Assembly (NCBI GenBank): GCA_024123915.1
Contig: CP099650.1
Span: 3,906,001 to 3,970,000 of the forward strand
Origin: Oxalobacteraceae bacterium OTU3CAMAD1
GTDB lineage: Bacteria; Pseudomonadota; Gammaproteobacteria; Burkholderiales; Burkholderiaceae_D
DNA: 64,000 bases
Direction: 5' to 3'
The translations under genes and the position numbers were made by a program. Under the pieces are notes generated by a model that worked only from the letters and a program-made list of their open reading frames with translations, was not told the origin of the DNA and did no database searches. Shown one piece after another: positions 50,196 through 59,137 of the stretch. The first letter of the stretch is position 1. The number at the start of each line of letters is the position of its first letter.

Positions 50196-51989
50196 ATGAG
50201 TTTGACTGAACGTCTGTTTGAATATCCGCGCCCGCAACTGGTGCGCGACGAATGGCAATCGCTGAACGGCGAATGGGAGTTCGCCTTCGACGGCGACCGC
50301 CGGCACGGCATGGCCGGAGAAGAGGTCGAGTGGACCCACCGCATCAACGTGCCGTTCGCGCCCGAGTCCGCCGCGAGCGGGCTGGGCGACCGATCGTTTC
50401 ACTGCGTCTGCTGGTACCGGCGCCGCTTCGAGCTCGCTTGGCGCGCGCCGCGCACGATGCTGCATTTCGGCGCGGTCGATTACCACGCGCGGGTGTGGGT
50501 CAACGGCATGCTGGTGGCCGACCACGAGGGCGGCCACACGCCGTTTTGCGCCGACATCACCGACGTGCTGGTCGATGGGCCGGTGCAAACGCTGGTGGTG
50601 CGGGCCGAGGACGATCCGGCCGACCTGGCCAAGCCGCGCGGCAAGCAGGATTGGCAGCTCGAGCCGCATTCGATCTGGTACCCGCGCACCACCGGCATCT
50701 GGCAAAGCGTCTGGCTCGAACCGTTGCCGGCGACCTACATCCGCGCGCTGCGCTGGACGCCGGTGTTCGACGGTTTCGAGATCGGCTGCGAGGTGCTGGC
50801 CGGCGGCGATCCGCGCGGGAACATGTCGGTCGAGGTGCGCGTCACCCACGGCGACACGCTGCTGGCGGCGGACCGTTACCTGATGGTCGGCATGGAGGCC
50901 ACCCGCAAGATCGTGCTGTCGGACCCCGGCATCGACGACTCGCGCAACGAGCTGCTGTGGAGCCCGGAAAGCCCGACCCTGCTCGATGCCCAACTGACCC
51001 TGTACCACGGCGACCAGGTGATCGACCGGGTCCGCTCGTACACGGCGATGCGCTCGGTGGCGATCAACCGCGACCGCTTCATGCTCAACGGCCGTCCGTA
51101 TCCGCTGCGGCTGGTGCTCGACCAGGGCTACTGGCCCGACACGCTGATGACGGCGCCGTCGGACGCAGCGCTGCGCCGCGATGTCGAACTGGCCAAGGAG
51201 ATGGGTTTCAACGGCGTGCGCAAGCACCAGAAGATCGAGGACCCGCGCTACCTGTACTGGGCCGACAAGCTGGGTCTGCTGGTGTGGGGCGAGATGCCGT
51301 CCGCCTACGCCTTCAGCGCGCGCGCCATCACCCGGTTGCTGAAGGAGTGGACCGAGGCGATCGAGCGCGACTACAGCCATCCATGCCTGATCGTGTGGGT
51401 GCCGTTCAACGAGTCGTGGGGCGTGCCGAACCTGACGTCGACCCAGGCGCATCGCAATGCCGTGGAGGCGCTGTACCACATGACGCGCATGCTCGACGCC
51501 ACGCGCCCGGTGATCGGCAACGACGGCTGGGAGGCCTCGGCCACGGACATCCTGGGCATCCACGACTACGACGCCGATCCGTTGCGGCTGCGCCAGCGCT
51601 ACGAGGTGGCCGACCCGGTGCGCACCTTGTTCGACCAGCGCCGTCCGGGCGGGCGCATCCTCACTCTGGACGGATTTCCGCACCGCGGCCAGCCCATCGT
51701 GCTCACCGAGTTCGGCGGCATCGCCTACGACACCCGCGCCACCGGCAGCCGCACCTGGGGCTACTCGCGCGCGACGGACGCCGGGTCGTTCCTGGCCCAA
51801 TACACCGAGTTGCTCAAGGCGGTGTCGGAGACGACGATGTTCAGCGGCTTTTGCTACACGCAGTTCACCGACACCTTCCAGGAGACCAACGGCTTGCTCA
51901 ACGCCGACCGCAGTCCCAAGGTGGCGCTTGAAGAGATCTGCAAGGCGACCTGCCATGGCGCCAACCTGTTTCCACTGCCGGGAGTATGA
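50196..51989 (+). CDS. Cytoplasmic GH2 family glycosidase
   Basis: 597 residues with the GH2 order: sugar-binding jelly roll (SLNGEWEFAFDGD ... FGAVDYHARVWVNGMLVADHEGGHTPF), immunoglobulin-like domain (about 185-290) and TIM barrel. Acid/base Glu406 lies in PFNESWGVP and nucleophile Glu505 in VLTEFGGIAY. No signal peptide, so it acts on imported oligosaccharides. Specificity (galactoside, glucuronide, mannoside or arabinoside) cannot be read. ATG at 50196 follows GCGGGGAGTCGC. The stop is directly adjacent to the next histidine kinase start. Confidence 0.88.
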   Translation: MSLTERLFEYPRPQLVRDEWQSLNGEWEFAFDGDRRHGMAGEEVEWTHRINVPFAPESAASGLGDRSFHCVCWYRRRFELAWRAPRTMLHFGAVDYHARVWVNGMLVADHEGGHTPFCADITDVLVDGPVQTLVVRAEDDPADLAKPRGKQDWQLEPHSIWYPRTTGIWQSVWLEPLPATYIRALRWTPVFDGFEIGCEVLAGGDPRGNMSVEVRVTHGDTLLAADRYLMVGMEATRKIVLSDPGIDDSRNELLWSPESPTLLDAQLTLYHGDQVIDRVRSYTAMRSVAINRDRFMLNGRPYPLRLVLDQGYWPDTLMTAPSDAALRRDVELAKEMGFNGVRKHQKIEDPRYLYWADKLGLLVWGEMPSAYAFSARAITRLLKEWTEAIERDYSHPCLIVWVPFNESWGVPNLTSTQAHRNAVEALYHMTRMLDATRPVIGNDGWEASATDILGIHDYDADPLRLRQRYEVADPVRTLFDQRRPGGRILTLDGFPHRGQPIVLTEFGGIAYDTRATGSRTWGYSRATDAGSFLAQYTELLKAVSETTMFSGFCYTQFTDTFQETNGLLNADRSPKVALEEICKATCHGANLFPLPGV

Positions 51990-53189
51990 ATGAGCGATAT
52001 CCAGCCAGCAAAAAGCCCGCCAGAACTGATCGGTACGGACTACCAGGACCGGCCTGGGGAGCTGCCTCCGCTGGCGCGGCAGCTGCTTGCGCTGCGCGAT
52101 CAACTGATGGGCGATTGGACGGCGGCGATCCTGGCCGACATCCAGCGGGCCAACCAGTTGCTGCCGCCCATACTGATCAATACACTGCCGACGTTTTACG
52201 ACAATCTGGTCCAGGCGCTGGCGCCCGGCTACCCGCGCCGCAACGCGGTCGCGGGCACGTGGATCGCCTCGGCCCACGGCGACGAGCGGGCCCGCATGAC
52301 CACCTACCAGCCGCACGAGTTGATCGCCGAGTACCAGATCTTCAAGCGCGTGTTCCTGCGGATGGTCGAACGGGAACGGGTGCCGTTGACGCCGGAACAG
52401 GTGGTGCAGGTGCACGAATCGGTCGATGCCGCCGTGCTGGAGGCGATTGCCGCCTACACCGCGACGCAGGAACGGCTGCGCCAGGATTATGTGGCCACGC
52501 TGGCGCACGATCTGCGCACGCCGCTCAGCACGATCGGCATGGCGGCGACCTTGCTTGCACGGCGTCCCGAGCCGCAACAGGCGGGCGATCTGGCCGCCCG
52601 CATCCAGTCCAATGTCGAACACATCGACGCCATGGTGCGCGAGCTGCTCGATACGGCCGCGCTGAACAGCGCCCAGAAGCTGCCGCTCGATATCAGCTGC
52701 TTCAACTTGCGCGAGCTGGCCGAGGAGGTGCTGCGCGACGCACCGCAGCGGCCAGGCCCCTACGAGCTGGAGGGCGATGCGCCGTCCGGCCACTGGAGCC
52801 GGCGCATGCTCAAGCGGGCGCTGGAGAACCTGCTGCGCAACGCCTGGAAGTACGGCGACGGCGAGCGGCCTTTGCGGATCGCCATCTCCACCGCGCCGGG
52901 CCGCGCCAGCATCGCCGTCAGCAATAGCGGCGAGCCGATACCCGAGGACCGGATCGCCGATGTGTTCCTGATGTTCCACCGCCATGCGCGCGGCGGGGTG
53001 CAGGGCTGGGGCCTGGGCTTGCCGTTCGTCCGCCATGTGGCCGAGTCGCATGGCGGCAGCGTGCTGATCGATAGCTCGGCCGAGCGCGGCACGACCGTGA
53101 CGATCGACTTGCCGGCCGATGCGCGGCCGTTCTCGACCGAGCAACCAAGCCAGCAACAGGGTCAGCAAAACGGCCGTCAAGCGGGCTAG
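51990..53189 (+). CDS. Soluble sensor histidine kinase
   Basis: 399 residues with no membrane helix. The N-terminal 150 residues are helical and resemble an RsbT co-antagonist (RsbRD N-terminal) or globin-like sensor (LMGDWTAAILADIQRANQLLPPILINTLPTFYDNLVQAL). The HisKA box has His173 in TLAHDLRTPLSTIG; the ATPase domain has NLLRNAWKYGDG and WGLGLPFVRHVAESHGG. The tail is Gln-rich. Starts one base after the GH2 stop, sharing GGGAGTATGA as its binding site, so it is co-transcribed with GH2. No response regulator is adjacent. Confidence 0.85.
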   Translation: MSDIQPAKSPPELIGTDYQDRPGELPPLARQLLALRDQLMGDWTAAILADIQRANQLLPPILINTLPTFYDNLVQALAPGYPRRNAVAGTWIASAHGDERARMTTYQPHELIAEYQIFKRVFLRMVERERVPLTPEQVVQVHESVDAAVLEAIAAYTATQERLRQDYVATLAHDLRTPLSTIGMAATLLARRPEPQQAGDLAARIQSNVEHIDAMVRELLDTAALNSAQKLPLDISCFNLRELAEEVLRDAPQRPGPYELEGDAPSGHWSRRMLKRALENLLRNAWKYGDGERPLRIAISTAPGRASIAVSNSGEPIPEDRIADVFLMFHRHARGGVQGWGLGLPFVRHVAESHGGSVLIDSSAERGTTVTIDLPADARPFSTEQPSQQQGQQNGRQAG

Positions 53190-53298
53190 GATCAGTCCCA
53201 CGCGGGGGCGGCGTGAGAGCCGATAGCAGCGGTGTCTCAGGCTTTGGATAATCACTCGACCGGCCGCCCGGCCGGCTTTTTCCAACAAGGGGGATGCG

Positions 53299-53568
53299 AT
53301 GAATCTGATACTTTGGATAGTCATAGGCGGCATTCTGGGCTGGCTTGCCAGCCTGGTCATGAAGACGGACGCGCAGCAGGGGTTGATATTGAATGTCGTG
53401 GTCGGCATCGTCGGCGCGTTGCTGAGCGGCTGGCTGCTGGCGCCGATGCTGGGGACCGGCACCATCAATTCGGACGACTTCAGCCTGGCGTCGCTGGGGG
53501 TGTCGTTCATTGGCGCGCTGATCCTGCTGGCGGTCGTCAACCTGGTGCGGCGCGGCCGGGTGCGCTGA
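53299..53568 (+). CDS. GlsB/YeaQ/YmgE-family small membrane protein
   Basis: 89 residues with three hydrophobic segments (NLILWIVIGGILGWLASLVM; GLILNVVVGIVGALLSGWLLAPML; SLASLGVSFIGALILLAVVNLV), the transglycosylase-associated/GlsB family layout. Members are stress-induced inner-membrane proteins of unclear function. AAGGGGGATGCG precedes the ATG. A terminator follows at 53604-53626. Confidence 0.9.
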   Translation: MNLILWIVIGGILGWLASLVMKTDAQQGLILNVVVGIVGALLSGWLLAPMLGTGTINSDDFSLASLGVSFIGALILLAVVNLVRRGRVR

Positions 53569-53603
53569 AAAACCGCCGCCGGGCGACCGGCGCAGGCATG
53601 AAC

Positions 53604-53626
53604 AAAGGGCTCCGATGGAGCCCTTT
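53604..53626. terminator. Bidirectional terminator
   Basis: Perfect 10-bp stem AAAGGGCTCC / GGAGCCCTTT with loop GAT between the convergent glsB-like and manganese catalase genes. It carries A/T bases on both outer sides and can serve both transcripts. Confidence 0.75.
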
Positions 53627-53650
53627 ATGCTATCGGGCGTGCGGCCGTTG

Positions 53651-54562
53651 CTAGTGCGACGCCGTCCCGTCCTTGCCAGCGATGTTCTGGCCGATGCCCA
53701 TGCCCAGCTCGGCGCCGGTCAGCGGCTCGGTCTCGGGATCGGACATGGTGCGCACCGCCATCTGGTCGAGTAGCGCGCGCTCCTCGTTGGTGACCTGGAC
53801 GGTGGCCAGGCCGTCGCCGCCGTCGACCGCCATCTGCTGGTCGCGGTCGCTGACCACTTTCCAGTCGCCGCCTTCGTTCCACGGCCCTTGCACCTCCGGT
53901 CCGCCCTGCGACATGTTGAAATAGACGCTGGTGAAGGCGGGTTGGCCCGGCATTTTCCCCGGCGGGAAGTTGGGCTGGATCGCGTACAGCGCCTTCTCGA
54001 ACGATTTCTGGTGCGCGATCTCGCGCGTCATCAGGAAGCCCAGCGCCTCCTTGACGCCGGGGTCGTCGGTCAGGTTGATCAGCCGCTCGTAGACGATCTT
54101 GGCGCGCGCCTCGGCGGCGATGTTCGAGCGCAGGTCGGCCGTCGGCTCGCCGATGGTGTCGATGTAGGCCGCCGTCCACGGCACGCCGCCGGAGTTGGTC
54201 AGCGGCGCGCCGGCGCCGTACAGCACCTGCGTCACGTGGCTGTCGTTGCCGGCGCCGCTGATCTTGCGATACAGCTCGCCGGCCTGGTCGACGCCCTCGG
54301 CCAGCTCGGCCTTGGAGCCCTTGTTGAGCATGACGACGATATTGCCGATGACCTCCAGGTGGCTGAGCTCCTCGGTGGCGATATCGTAGAGCATGTCGCG
54401 CCGGCCGGGGTCGTCCTCGGCCACCGCCTGGGTGAAATAGCGCATGGCGGCGGCCAGCTCGCCTTGCGGACCGCCGAATTGTTCGAGCATCAGATTGGCC
54501 AGGCCGGGATTGGTTTCGCCGACGCGCACCGTGTATTGCAGCCTTTTGTTGTGGGCAAACAT
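53651..54562 (-). CDS. Manganese catalase
   Basis: 303 residues of the non-haem dimanganese catalase family. Metal ligands lie in a four-helix bundle: Glu35 (GPQGELAAAMRYF), Glu65 and His68 (IATEELSHLEVIG), then Glu in AAEARAKIVYERL and Glu/His in TREIAHQKSFEKAL. It disproportionates hydrogen peroxide in the cytoplasm. The C-terminal arm (PLTGAELGMGIGQNIAGKDG) is typical of KatN-like members. GAGGAGAGACCCAC precedes the ATG. Co-occurrence with a GlsB-like stress protein is common. Confidence 0.93.
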   Translation of the reverse strand: MFAHNKRLQYTVRVGETNPGLANLMLEQFGGPQGELAAAMRYFTQAVAEDDPGRRDMLYDIATEELSHLEVIGNIVVMLNKGSKAELAEGVDQAGELYRKISGAGNDSHVTQVLYGAGAPLTNSGGVPWTAAYIDTIGEPTADLRSNIAAEARAKIVYERLINLTDDPGVKEALGFLMTREIAHQKSFEKALYAIQPNFPPGKMPGQPAFTSVYFNMSQGGPEVQGPWNEGGDWKVVSDRDQQMAVDGGDGLATVQVTNEERALLDQMAVRTMSDPETEPLTGAELGMGIGQNIAGKDGTASH

Positions 54563-54715
54563 GTGGGTCTCTCCTCATGGTGTGGTTGAGCACGAGGCGG
54601 CGCGGCCTCCCGCGACGCCCGTCGGAAGATGGTGCGCGTTTGGGAAAAGCGGTGACATAGGAATACCGCGTAGCGCCATGTAGGAGAGCTGGCCGACCGC
54701 GCGCGTTATCTCCGT

Positions 54716-55459
54716 TCACCTCGACTGTGCCAATGCGATCGCATCGGCGCCCGCCGGGAATCGAAGCTGTCCGGTGATATCGTTCGCGGCGCGCCATACC
54801 ATCTCGGCCACGTCCGGCTCGGTGGTCACCGCCGCCGGCCGCGCGTATCCTGCGAAGATCGGCTCGGCGAACGGCATATAGGCCTCGGGAATCAGGCCGG
54901 CCATGCGCGCGCCGCCGTTGCTGGCGAAGTTCGTCGTCGGGCCGTAGCCGGGTTCCACCAGCTTGGCCTGCACGTCGAAGTGCGCCAGTTCGAACGCGAG
55001 CGACCCGGTGAATCCTTCGATGGCCGCCTTGCTCGCGGTGTACGCGGCGGCCAACGGCATCCGCGCCAAGGTCGCGCTGGAGGTCACATTGACGATCACG
55101 CCGGACCTGCGCGCGCGGAATTGGGGCAGCACCGCCTGCGTCATCGCCATCACGCCGAAGGTGTTGGTCTCGAATACCTCGCGCACGGTGGTCATCGGCG
55201 TGGCCTCGAAGGCGCCGACGACGCCGATGCCCGCATTGTTCACCAGCACGTCGATGGGCCCGCAGGCGTCGAGCACCGACGCGATGCTCTCGGGCTTGGT
55301 GACGTCGAGCTCCAGGATGCTCAGCCGGTCCAAGCGCGGCAGCCCGTCCTCGCTCGGCGTGCGCATGGTGGCGAGCACGTTCCAGCCCTGGGCGTGGAAG
55401 TGCAGGGCGCTGGCGCGGCCGTAGCCGGAAGAGCAGCCGGTGATCAGTACTGTTTTCAT
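54716..55459 (-). CDS. Short-chain dehydrogenase/reductase
   Basis: 247 residues, classical SDR: TGCSSGYG cofactor loop, LVNNAGIGVVG, Ser in NVTSSATLARMPLAAA and YTASK catalytic Tyr/Lys. NADP is suggested by residues after the second strand (MRTPSE), though the call is weak. Substrate unknown. Divergent from an AraC regulator, which probably controls it through the direct repeats at 55528-55556. Confidence 0.88.
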   Translation of the reverse strand: MKTVLITGCSSGYGRASALHFHAQGWNVLATMRTPSEDGLPRLDRLSILELDVTKPESIASVLDACGPIDVLVNNAGIGVVGAFEATPMTTVREVFETNTFGVMAMTQAVLPQFRARRSGVIVNVTSSATLARMPLAAAYTASKAAIEGFTGSLAFELAHFDVQAKLVEPGYGPTTNFASNGGARMAGLIPEAYMPFAEPIFAGYARPAAVTTEPDVAEMVWRAANDITGQLRFPAGADAIALAQSR

Positions 55460-55527
55460 GATGTTGGTCCTTGTTGGTTAGCAAGGCTTAACGATAGCGA
55501 AAATGCGCCGGACGAACTACAATCGAA

Positions 55528-55556
55528 AGTCCAGAATCCGCTTACAAGAGTCCAGA
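55528..55556. promoter_or_regulatory. Candidate AraC-family binding site (two direct repeats)
   Basis: AGTCCAGA occurs at 55528-55535 and 55549-55556, 21 bases apart, two helical turns. Same-face direct repeats suit AraC-type regulators. They lie between the divergent SDR and AraC genes. Confidence 0.65.
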
Positions 55557-55587
55557 CATGAACGACCCACTCTCGGAGGTCATCGCA

Positions 55588-56466
55588 ATGCTCCAGCCAC
55601 GCACGGTGTATTCCAAGTGCATCAGCGGCGCCGGCCGCTGGGGCGTACGCTACGGCGACTTCGGGCAGCCGAGCTTTTGCGCCGTGCTCGAGGGTTCCTG
55701 CCTGCTCGCGGTCGACGGCCAGCAGCCGATCACGCTCGCCGCCGGTGACTTCGTGCTGTTGCCAGCCACGCCGGGCTTCACCTTGTCGGGCTTCGAGCCG
55801 GTGACGCCGATTGACATCGACCCCAAAGCGGCGCCGGCGCCAACGGATGAGATCCGCCACGGCACGCAAGGCGGGCCGCCCGATGTGCGCTTGCTGGGCG
55901 GCTTCTTCCTCTTCGATTCGCCTGACGCCGCGTTGCTCGTGTCGCTGCTGCCGGCGCAGATGCATATACGGGGCGTTGAACGGCTGGCTTTGCTGGTGCG
56001 GCTGGTCGGAGAGGAGGCGGTGGCCCAACGGACGGGGCGTGACCTGGTGCTCACGCGGCTGGTGGAAGTGCTGCTGATCGAGGCGCTGCGCTCGACACCC
56101 GGCGAAGATGCGCCGCCGGGGCTGCTGCGGGGATTGGCCGACGCGCGGCTGGCGCTGGCGATGCGGCAGATGCACGCCGATCCCGGGCGTCCGTGGACGA
56201 TGGCGCAGCTGGCGAAGAACGCCGCGCTGTCGCGCTCGACGTTCTTTGAGCGCTTTCTGCGCGCTGTGGGCATGCCGCCGATGGAATACCTGCTGGCGTG
56301 GCGCATGGCGCTGGCCAAGGATCTGCTGCGCCGCCACGGTTTGGCGCTAGCCGAGGTCGCCGAACGGGTAGGCTACAGCTCGGCGAGCACGTTCAGCATC
56401 GCGTTCAGCCGGCATGTGGGGCAGCCGCCGAGCCGCTATGCGCGCGAGGGGCCGGCGCAAGCGTAA
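55588..56466 (+). CDS. AraC-family transcriptional regulator with cupin sensor
   Basis: 292 residues from the ATG at 55588. The N-terminal cupin_6-type ligand domain (FCAVLEGSCLLAVDGQQPITLAAGDFVLLPA) covers about 1-170; two helix-turn-helices follow (WTMAQLAKNAALSRSTFFERFLRAVGMPPMEYLLAWRM; LALAEVAERVGYSSASTFSIAFSRHVGQPPSRY). An ATG 30 bases earlier lacks a ribosome site and abuts one of the direct repeats, whereas 55588 has GGAGG eight bases before it, so the shorter start is preferred. It probably activates the divergent SDR in response to a small molecule. Confidence 0.88.
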   Translation: MLQPRTVYSKCISGAGRWGVRYGDFGQPSFCAVLEGSCLLAVDGQQPITLAAGDFVLLPATPGFTLSGFEPVTPIDIDPKAAPAPTDEIRHGTQGGPPDVRLLGGFFLFDSPDAALLVSLLPAQMHIRGVERLALLVRLVGEEAVAQRTGRDLVLTRLVEVLLIEALRSTPGEDAPPGLLRGLADARLALAMRQMHADPGRPWTMAQLAKNAALSRSTFFERFLRAVGMPPMEYLLAWRMALAKDLLRRHGLALAEVAERVGYSSASTFSIAFSRHVGQPPSRYAREGPAQA

Positions 56467-56490
56467 CCCCCGGCGCAACGCATTTCCTCC

Positions 56491-57855
56491 TCAGTTCGCG
56501 CCGGCCCTTCGCTGGCGCAACCAGTAACCGGCGCTGAGCGCGATCAGCCACACCGGGATCAGGTACACCGACAGCTGCAGGTCCGGCGTCAGGTACATGA
56601 CCACCAGGATGCCGGCCAGGAAGGCCAGGCACAGGTAGTTGGTCAGCGGGTAGCCCAGGCTGCGGAACAGCGTGGTCTTGCCCTCGACTTTTTTCCGCGC
56701 GCGGAAGCGCAAGTGGATCCAGCTGATCATGGCCCAGTTGATGATCAGCGCGGACACCACCAGCCCCATCAGGAAGCCGAAGGCCTTGCCAGGCATGAAG
56801 TAGTTGACGGCCACGCAGATGCCGGTCGCCAGCGCCGACACGCCCAGCGCCGCCAGCGGCACGCCGCGCCGGTTCACGGTCAGCAGCACGCGCGGCGCGT
56901 TGCCCTGTTTCGCCAGGCCGTACAGCATGCGGGTGTTGGCGTAGACGCAGCTGTTGTACACCGACAGCGCGGCCGTCAGCACCACTGCGTTGAGCACGTG
57001 CGCCACCATGTTGCTGTTGAGCGCCTGGAAGATCAGCACGAACGGGCTGCCGCCGGTCACCACCTTTTGCCACGGGTACAGCGACAGCAGGATGCCCAGC
57101 GCGCCGATGTAGAAGATCAGGATGCGGTAGATGGCCTGGTTGGTGGCCTTGGGGATGGTGCGGGTCGGGTCGTCGGCCTCGGCGGCGGTGATGCCGATCA
57201 GTTCCAGGCCGCCGAACGAGAACATGATGACGGCCATGGCCATCACCAGGCCGCCGAAGCCGTTGGGGAAGAAGCCGCCGTGCTGCCACAGGTTGGCGAT
57301 GGTGGCCTGCGGGCCTGCTTCGCCCGACACCAGCAGATAGCCGCCGAAACCGATCATGCCGACGATGGCCACCACCTTGATGATGGCGAACCAGAATTCC
57401 ATTTCGCCGAAGGCTTTCACGTTGGCCAGGCTGATGCCGTTGATGATAACGAAGAAGGCCAGCGCCGACACCCACGTCGGTATCCCCGGCCACCAGTACT
57501 GGACGTAGATGCCGACCGCCGTCAGCTCGGCCATGCTGACCAGCACATACAGCACCCAGTAGTTCCAGCCGGAGAGGAAACCGGCCATGTTGCCGCAGTA
57601 TTTGTCGGCGAAGTGGCTGAACGAGCCGGCCACCGGCTCGTCGACCACCATCTCGCCGAGCTGGCGCATGATGAAGAAGGCGATGATGCCGGCCACGCCG
57701 TAGCCCAGCAGCACCGACGGCCCGGCCATCTGGATCGTCTGCGCGATGCCGAGGAAAAGTCCGGTGCCGATGGCGCCGCCCAGCGCGATCAGCTGGATAT
57801 GGCGGCTTTTGAGGCCGCGCTTGAGTTCATTGCCTTGCTGGGTGTTGGTATCCAC
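56491..57855 (-). CDS. AAT-family amino-acid permease (ProY/AroP-like)
   Basis: 454 residues and twelve helices with the amino-acid transporter signature RHIQLIALGGAIGTGLFLGIAQTIQMAGPSVLL, EMVVDEPVAGSFSHFADKYCG and FGGLELIGITAAEADDPTRTIPKATNQ. Close in pattern to proline- or aromatic-amino-acid permeases of enterobacteria; substrate not certain. GTG at 57855 is taken as the start because it gives the family's N-terminus; the ribosome site is poor, and a start further upstream, overlapping the AAA gene end, is possible. Lies 50 bases after the AAA gene. Confidence 0.85.
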   Translation of the reverse strand: MDTNTQQGNELKRGLKSRHIQLIALGGAIGTGLFLGIAQTIQMAGPSVLLGYGVAGIIAFFIMRQLGEMVVDEPVAGSFSHFADKYCGNMAGFLSGWNYWVLYVLVSMAELTAVGIYVQYWWPGIPTWVSALAFFVIINGISLANVKAFGEMEFWFAIIKVVAIVGMIGFGGYLLVSGEAGPQATIANLWQHGGFFPNGFGGLVMAMAVIMFSFGGLELIGITAAEADDPTRTIPKATNQAIYRILIFYIGALGILLSLYPWQKVVTGGSPFVLIFQALNSNMVAHVLNAVVLTAALSVYNSCVYANTRMLYGLAKQGNAPRVLLTVNRRGVPLAALGVSALATGICVAVNYFMPGKAFGFLMGLVVSALIINWAMISWIHLRFRARKKVEGKTTLFRSLGYPLTNYLCLAFLAGILVVMYLTPDLQLSVYLIPVWLIALSAGYWLRQRRAGAN

Positions 57856-57905
57856 GGTGTCGGCGGTCAGTTTGGGTTGGGTGAATGGGCGCTGAACAAG
57901 CGGCG

Positions 57906-59132
57906 TCAAACGAACTTGGTCTTCTTCAGGTACTTTTCGACGTCGCGGTAGCTGTCGTCGCTGCCGGCGTAGCGCACCAGGTTGCGGGCGGTCTTGAGCC
58001 ATTCCACCGTCGACGGCTGCATCAGGTCGAGCGCGTAGGCAATATCGGCCGGGCCGATCGGCCGCTCCGGGTTGCCCGACAGGATATCGTGCAGCGTGCT
58101 TTCCTTGGCCAGGTCGACCAGGCCGTCGATGTCGGCGCCGGAGAAGTGCGGCGTGGCCGCCACCAGCGCGTCGACATCGACGCCTTCGACCGGGATGTCG
58201 CGCAGCTTGATCTCGACGATATGCTTGCGCGCCTCGGCGTCCGGCGGCGGCACGAACAGCTGGCGCGAGAAGCGTCCGGTGCGTTTCATGGCCTGGTCGA
58301 CGTCCCACGGCATATTGGTCGCGGCCAGGAACAGCACGTCGCGGTTGTCGCGCTCGAAGCCGTCGAGCTGGGACAGGAATTCGTTGACGATGGTGCGGCT
58401 ATGCTCGCTGTGCGCCTTCGAGCGCGAAAACGCCAGCGCGTCGAGTTCGTCGAAGAACAGCACGCACGGTTTTTGCGCGCGCGCCTTCTCGAACAGTTGC
58501 GCCAGATTGCGCTCGCTCTCACCCATCCACATGTTCAGCACTTCGCTGATGCCCACCGAGATGAAGGACGCCTTGCATTCGCCGGCGATGGCGCGGGCGA
58601 TCATGGTCTTGCCGCAGCCGGGTGGTCCGTACAGCAGGATGCCGCCGCCGCCGCTCTTTTTAAACTTGGCGAACAGGCCGGGGCGCAGGAACGGTTCGAT
58701 GATGTGCAAGCGCAGCGTCTTCTTCAAGTCCTCCATGCCGCCGACGTCGGCGAAGCCGATCTGCCCGGGCGGCTGCGGCTTGAGCGCGACCACGTTGGCC
58801 GAGGCGCCCACCAGCGACAAGGCCGGACCGGACGAGGGGCGGGCGCGCTGCTGCAGCTGTTCCAGCTCCTCCACCGGCGCAAAGCCGTCGTGCTGGCGCG
58901 CGGCGGTGTAGGCGGCCAGCGCCTCGGCGTCGCGTTTCAATGCCAGCAGGGCTTGCGCCTTGCCGGTGAGGGCGGCGGCGTCGGCGCGCTGGCGTTCGGC
59001 CAGTTCGAATTGGGTCAGCGCCGCCTGCGCGTCGCCCGCCGCCAGCAGCAGGCCGGCGTAGGCCAGGCGGTTGGCGACGTTGAATGGATCGCTTACCAGG
59101 GCGGTTTCTAGTTCTTCGCGGTGCATGGTCAT
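57906..59132 (-). CDS. AAA+ ATPase with N-terminal TPR-like helices
   Basis: 408 residues. Residues 1-100 form TPR-like helical hairpins (NVANRLAYAGLLLAAGDAQAALTQFELAERQ). An AAA module follows: Walker A GPPGCGKT (169-176), a pore-loop-like MWMG (201-204), Walker B FFDEL with Asp228-Glu229, sensor 1 AATNMPWDVDQAM, and Arg fingers in RTGRFSR. This is the classic-clade (CDC48/spastin/proteasome-ATPase-like) type and not MoxR. Third gene in a tight operon with a TPR membrane protein and a small membrane protein, five bases after the former. It may remodel or extract membrane-linked proteins; the role is unknown. Confidence 0.8.
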   Translation of the reverse strand: MTMHREELETALVSDPFNVANRLAYAGLLLAAGDAQAALTQFELAERQRADAAALTGKAQALLALKRDAEALAAYTAARQHDGFAPVEELEQLQQRARPSSGPALSLVGASANVVALKPQPPGQIGFADVGGMEDLKKTLRLHIIEPFLRPGLFAKFKKSGGGGILLYGPPGCGKTMIARAIAGECKASFISVGISEVLNMWMGESERNLAQLFEKARAQKPCVLFFDELDALAFSRSKAHSEHSRTIVNEFLSQLDGFERDNRDVLFLAATNMPWDVDQAMKRTGRFSRQLFVPPPDAEARKHIVEIKLRDIPVEGVDVDALVAATPHFSGADIDGLVDLAKESTLHDILSGNPERPIGPADIAYALDLMQPSTVEWLKTARNLVRYAGSDDSYRDVEKYLKKTKFV

Positions 59133-59137
59133 TCCGT

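Noticed and set aside
50043..53540. Minus-strand open frame of about 1165 codons across GH2 and the histidine kinase
   Set aside because: Spans two well-supported plus-strand genes and the gap between them; composition is typical of a third-position GC shadow.
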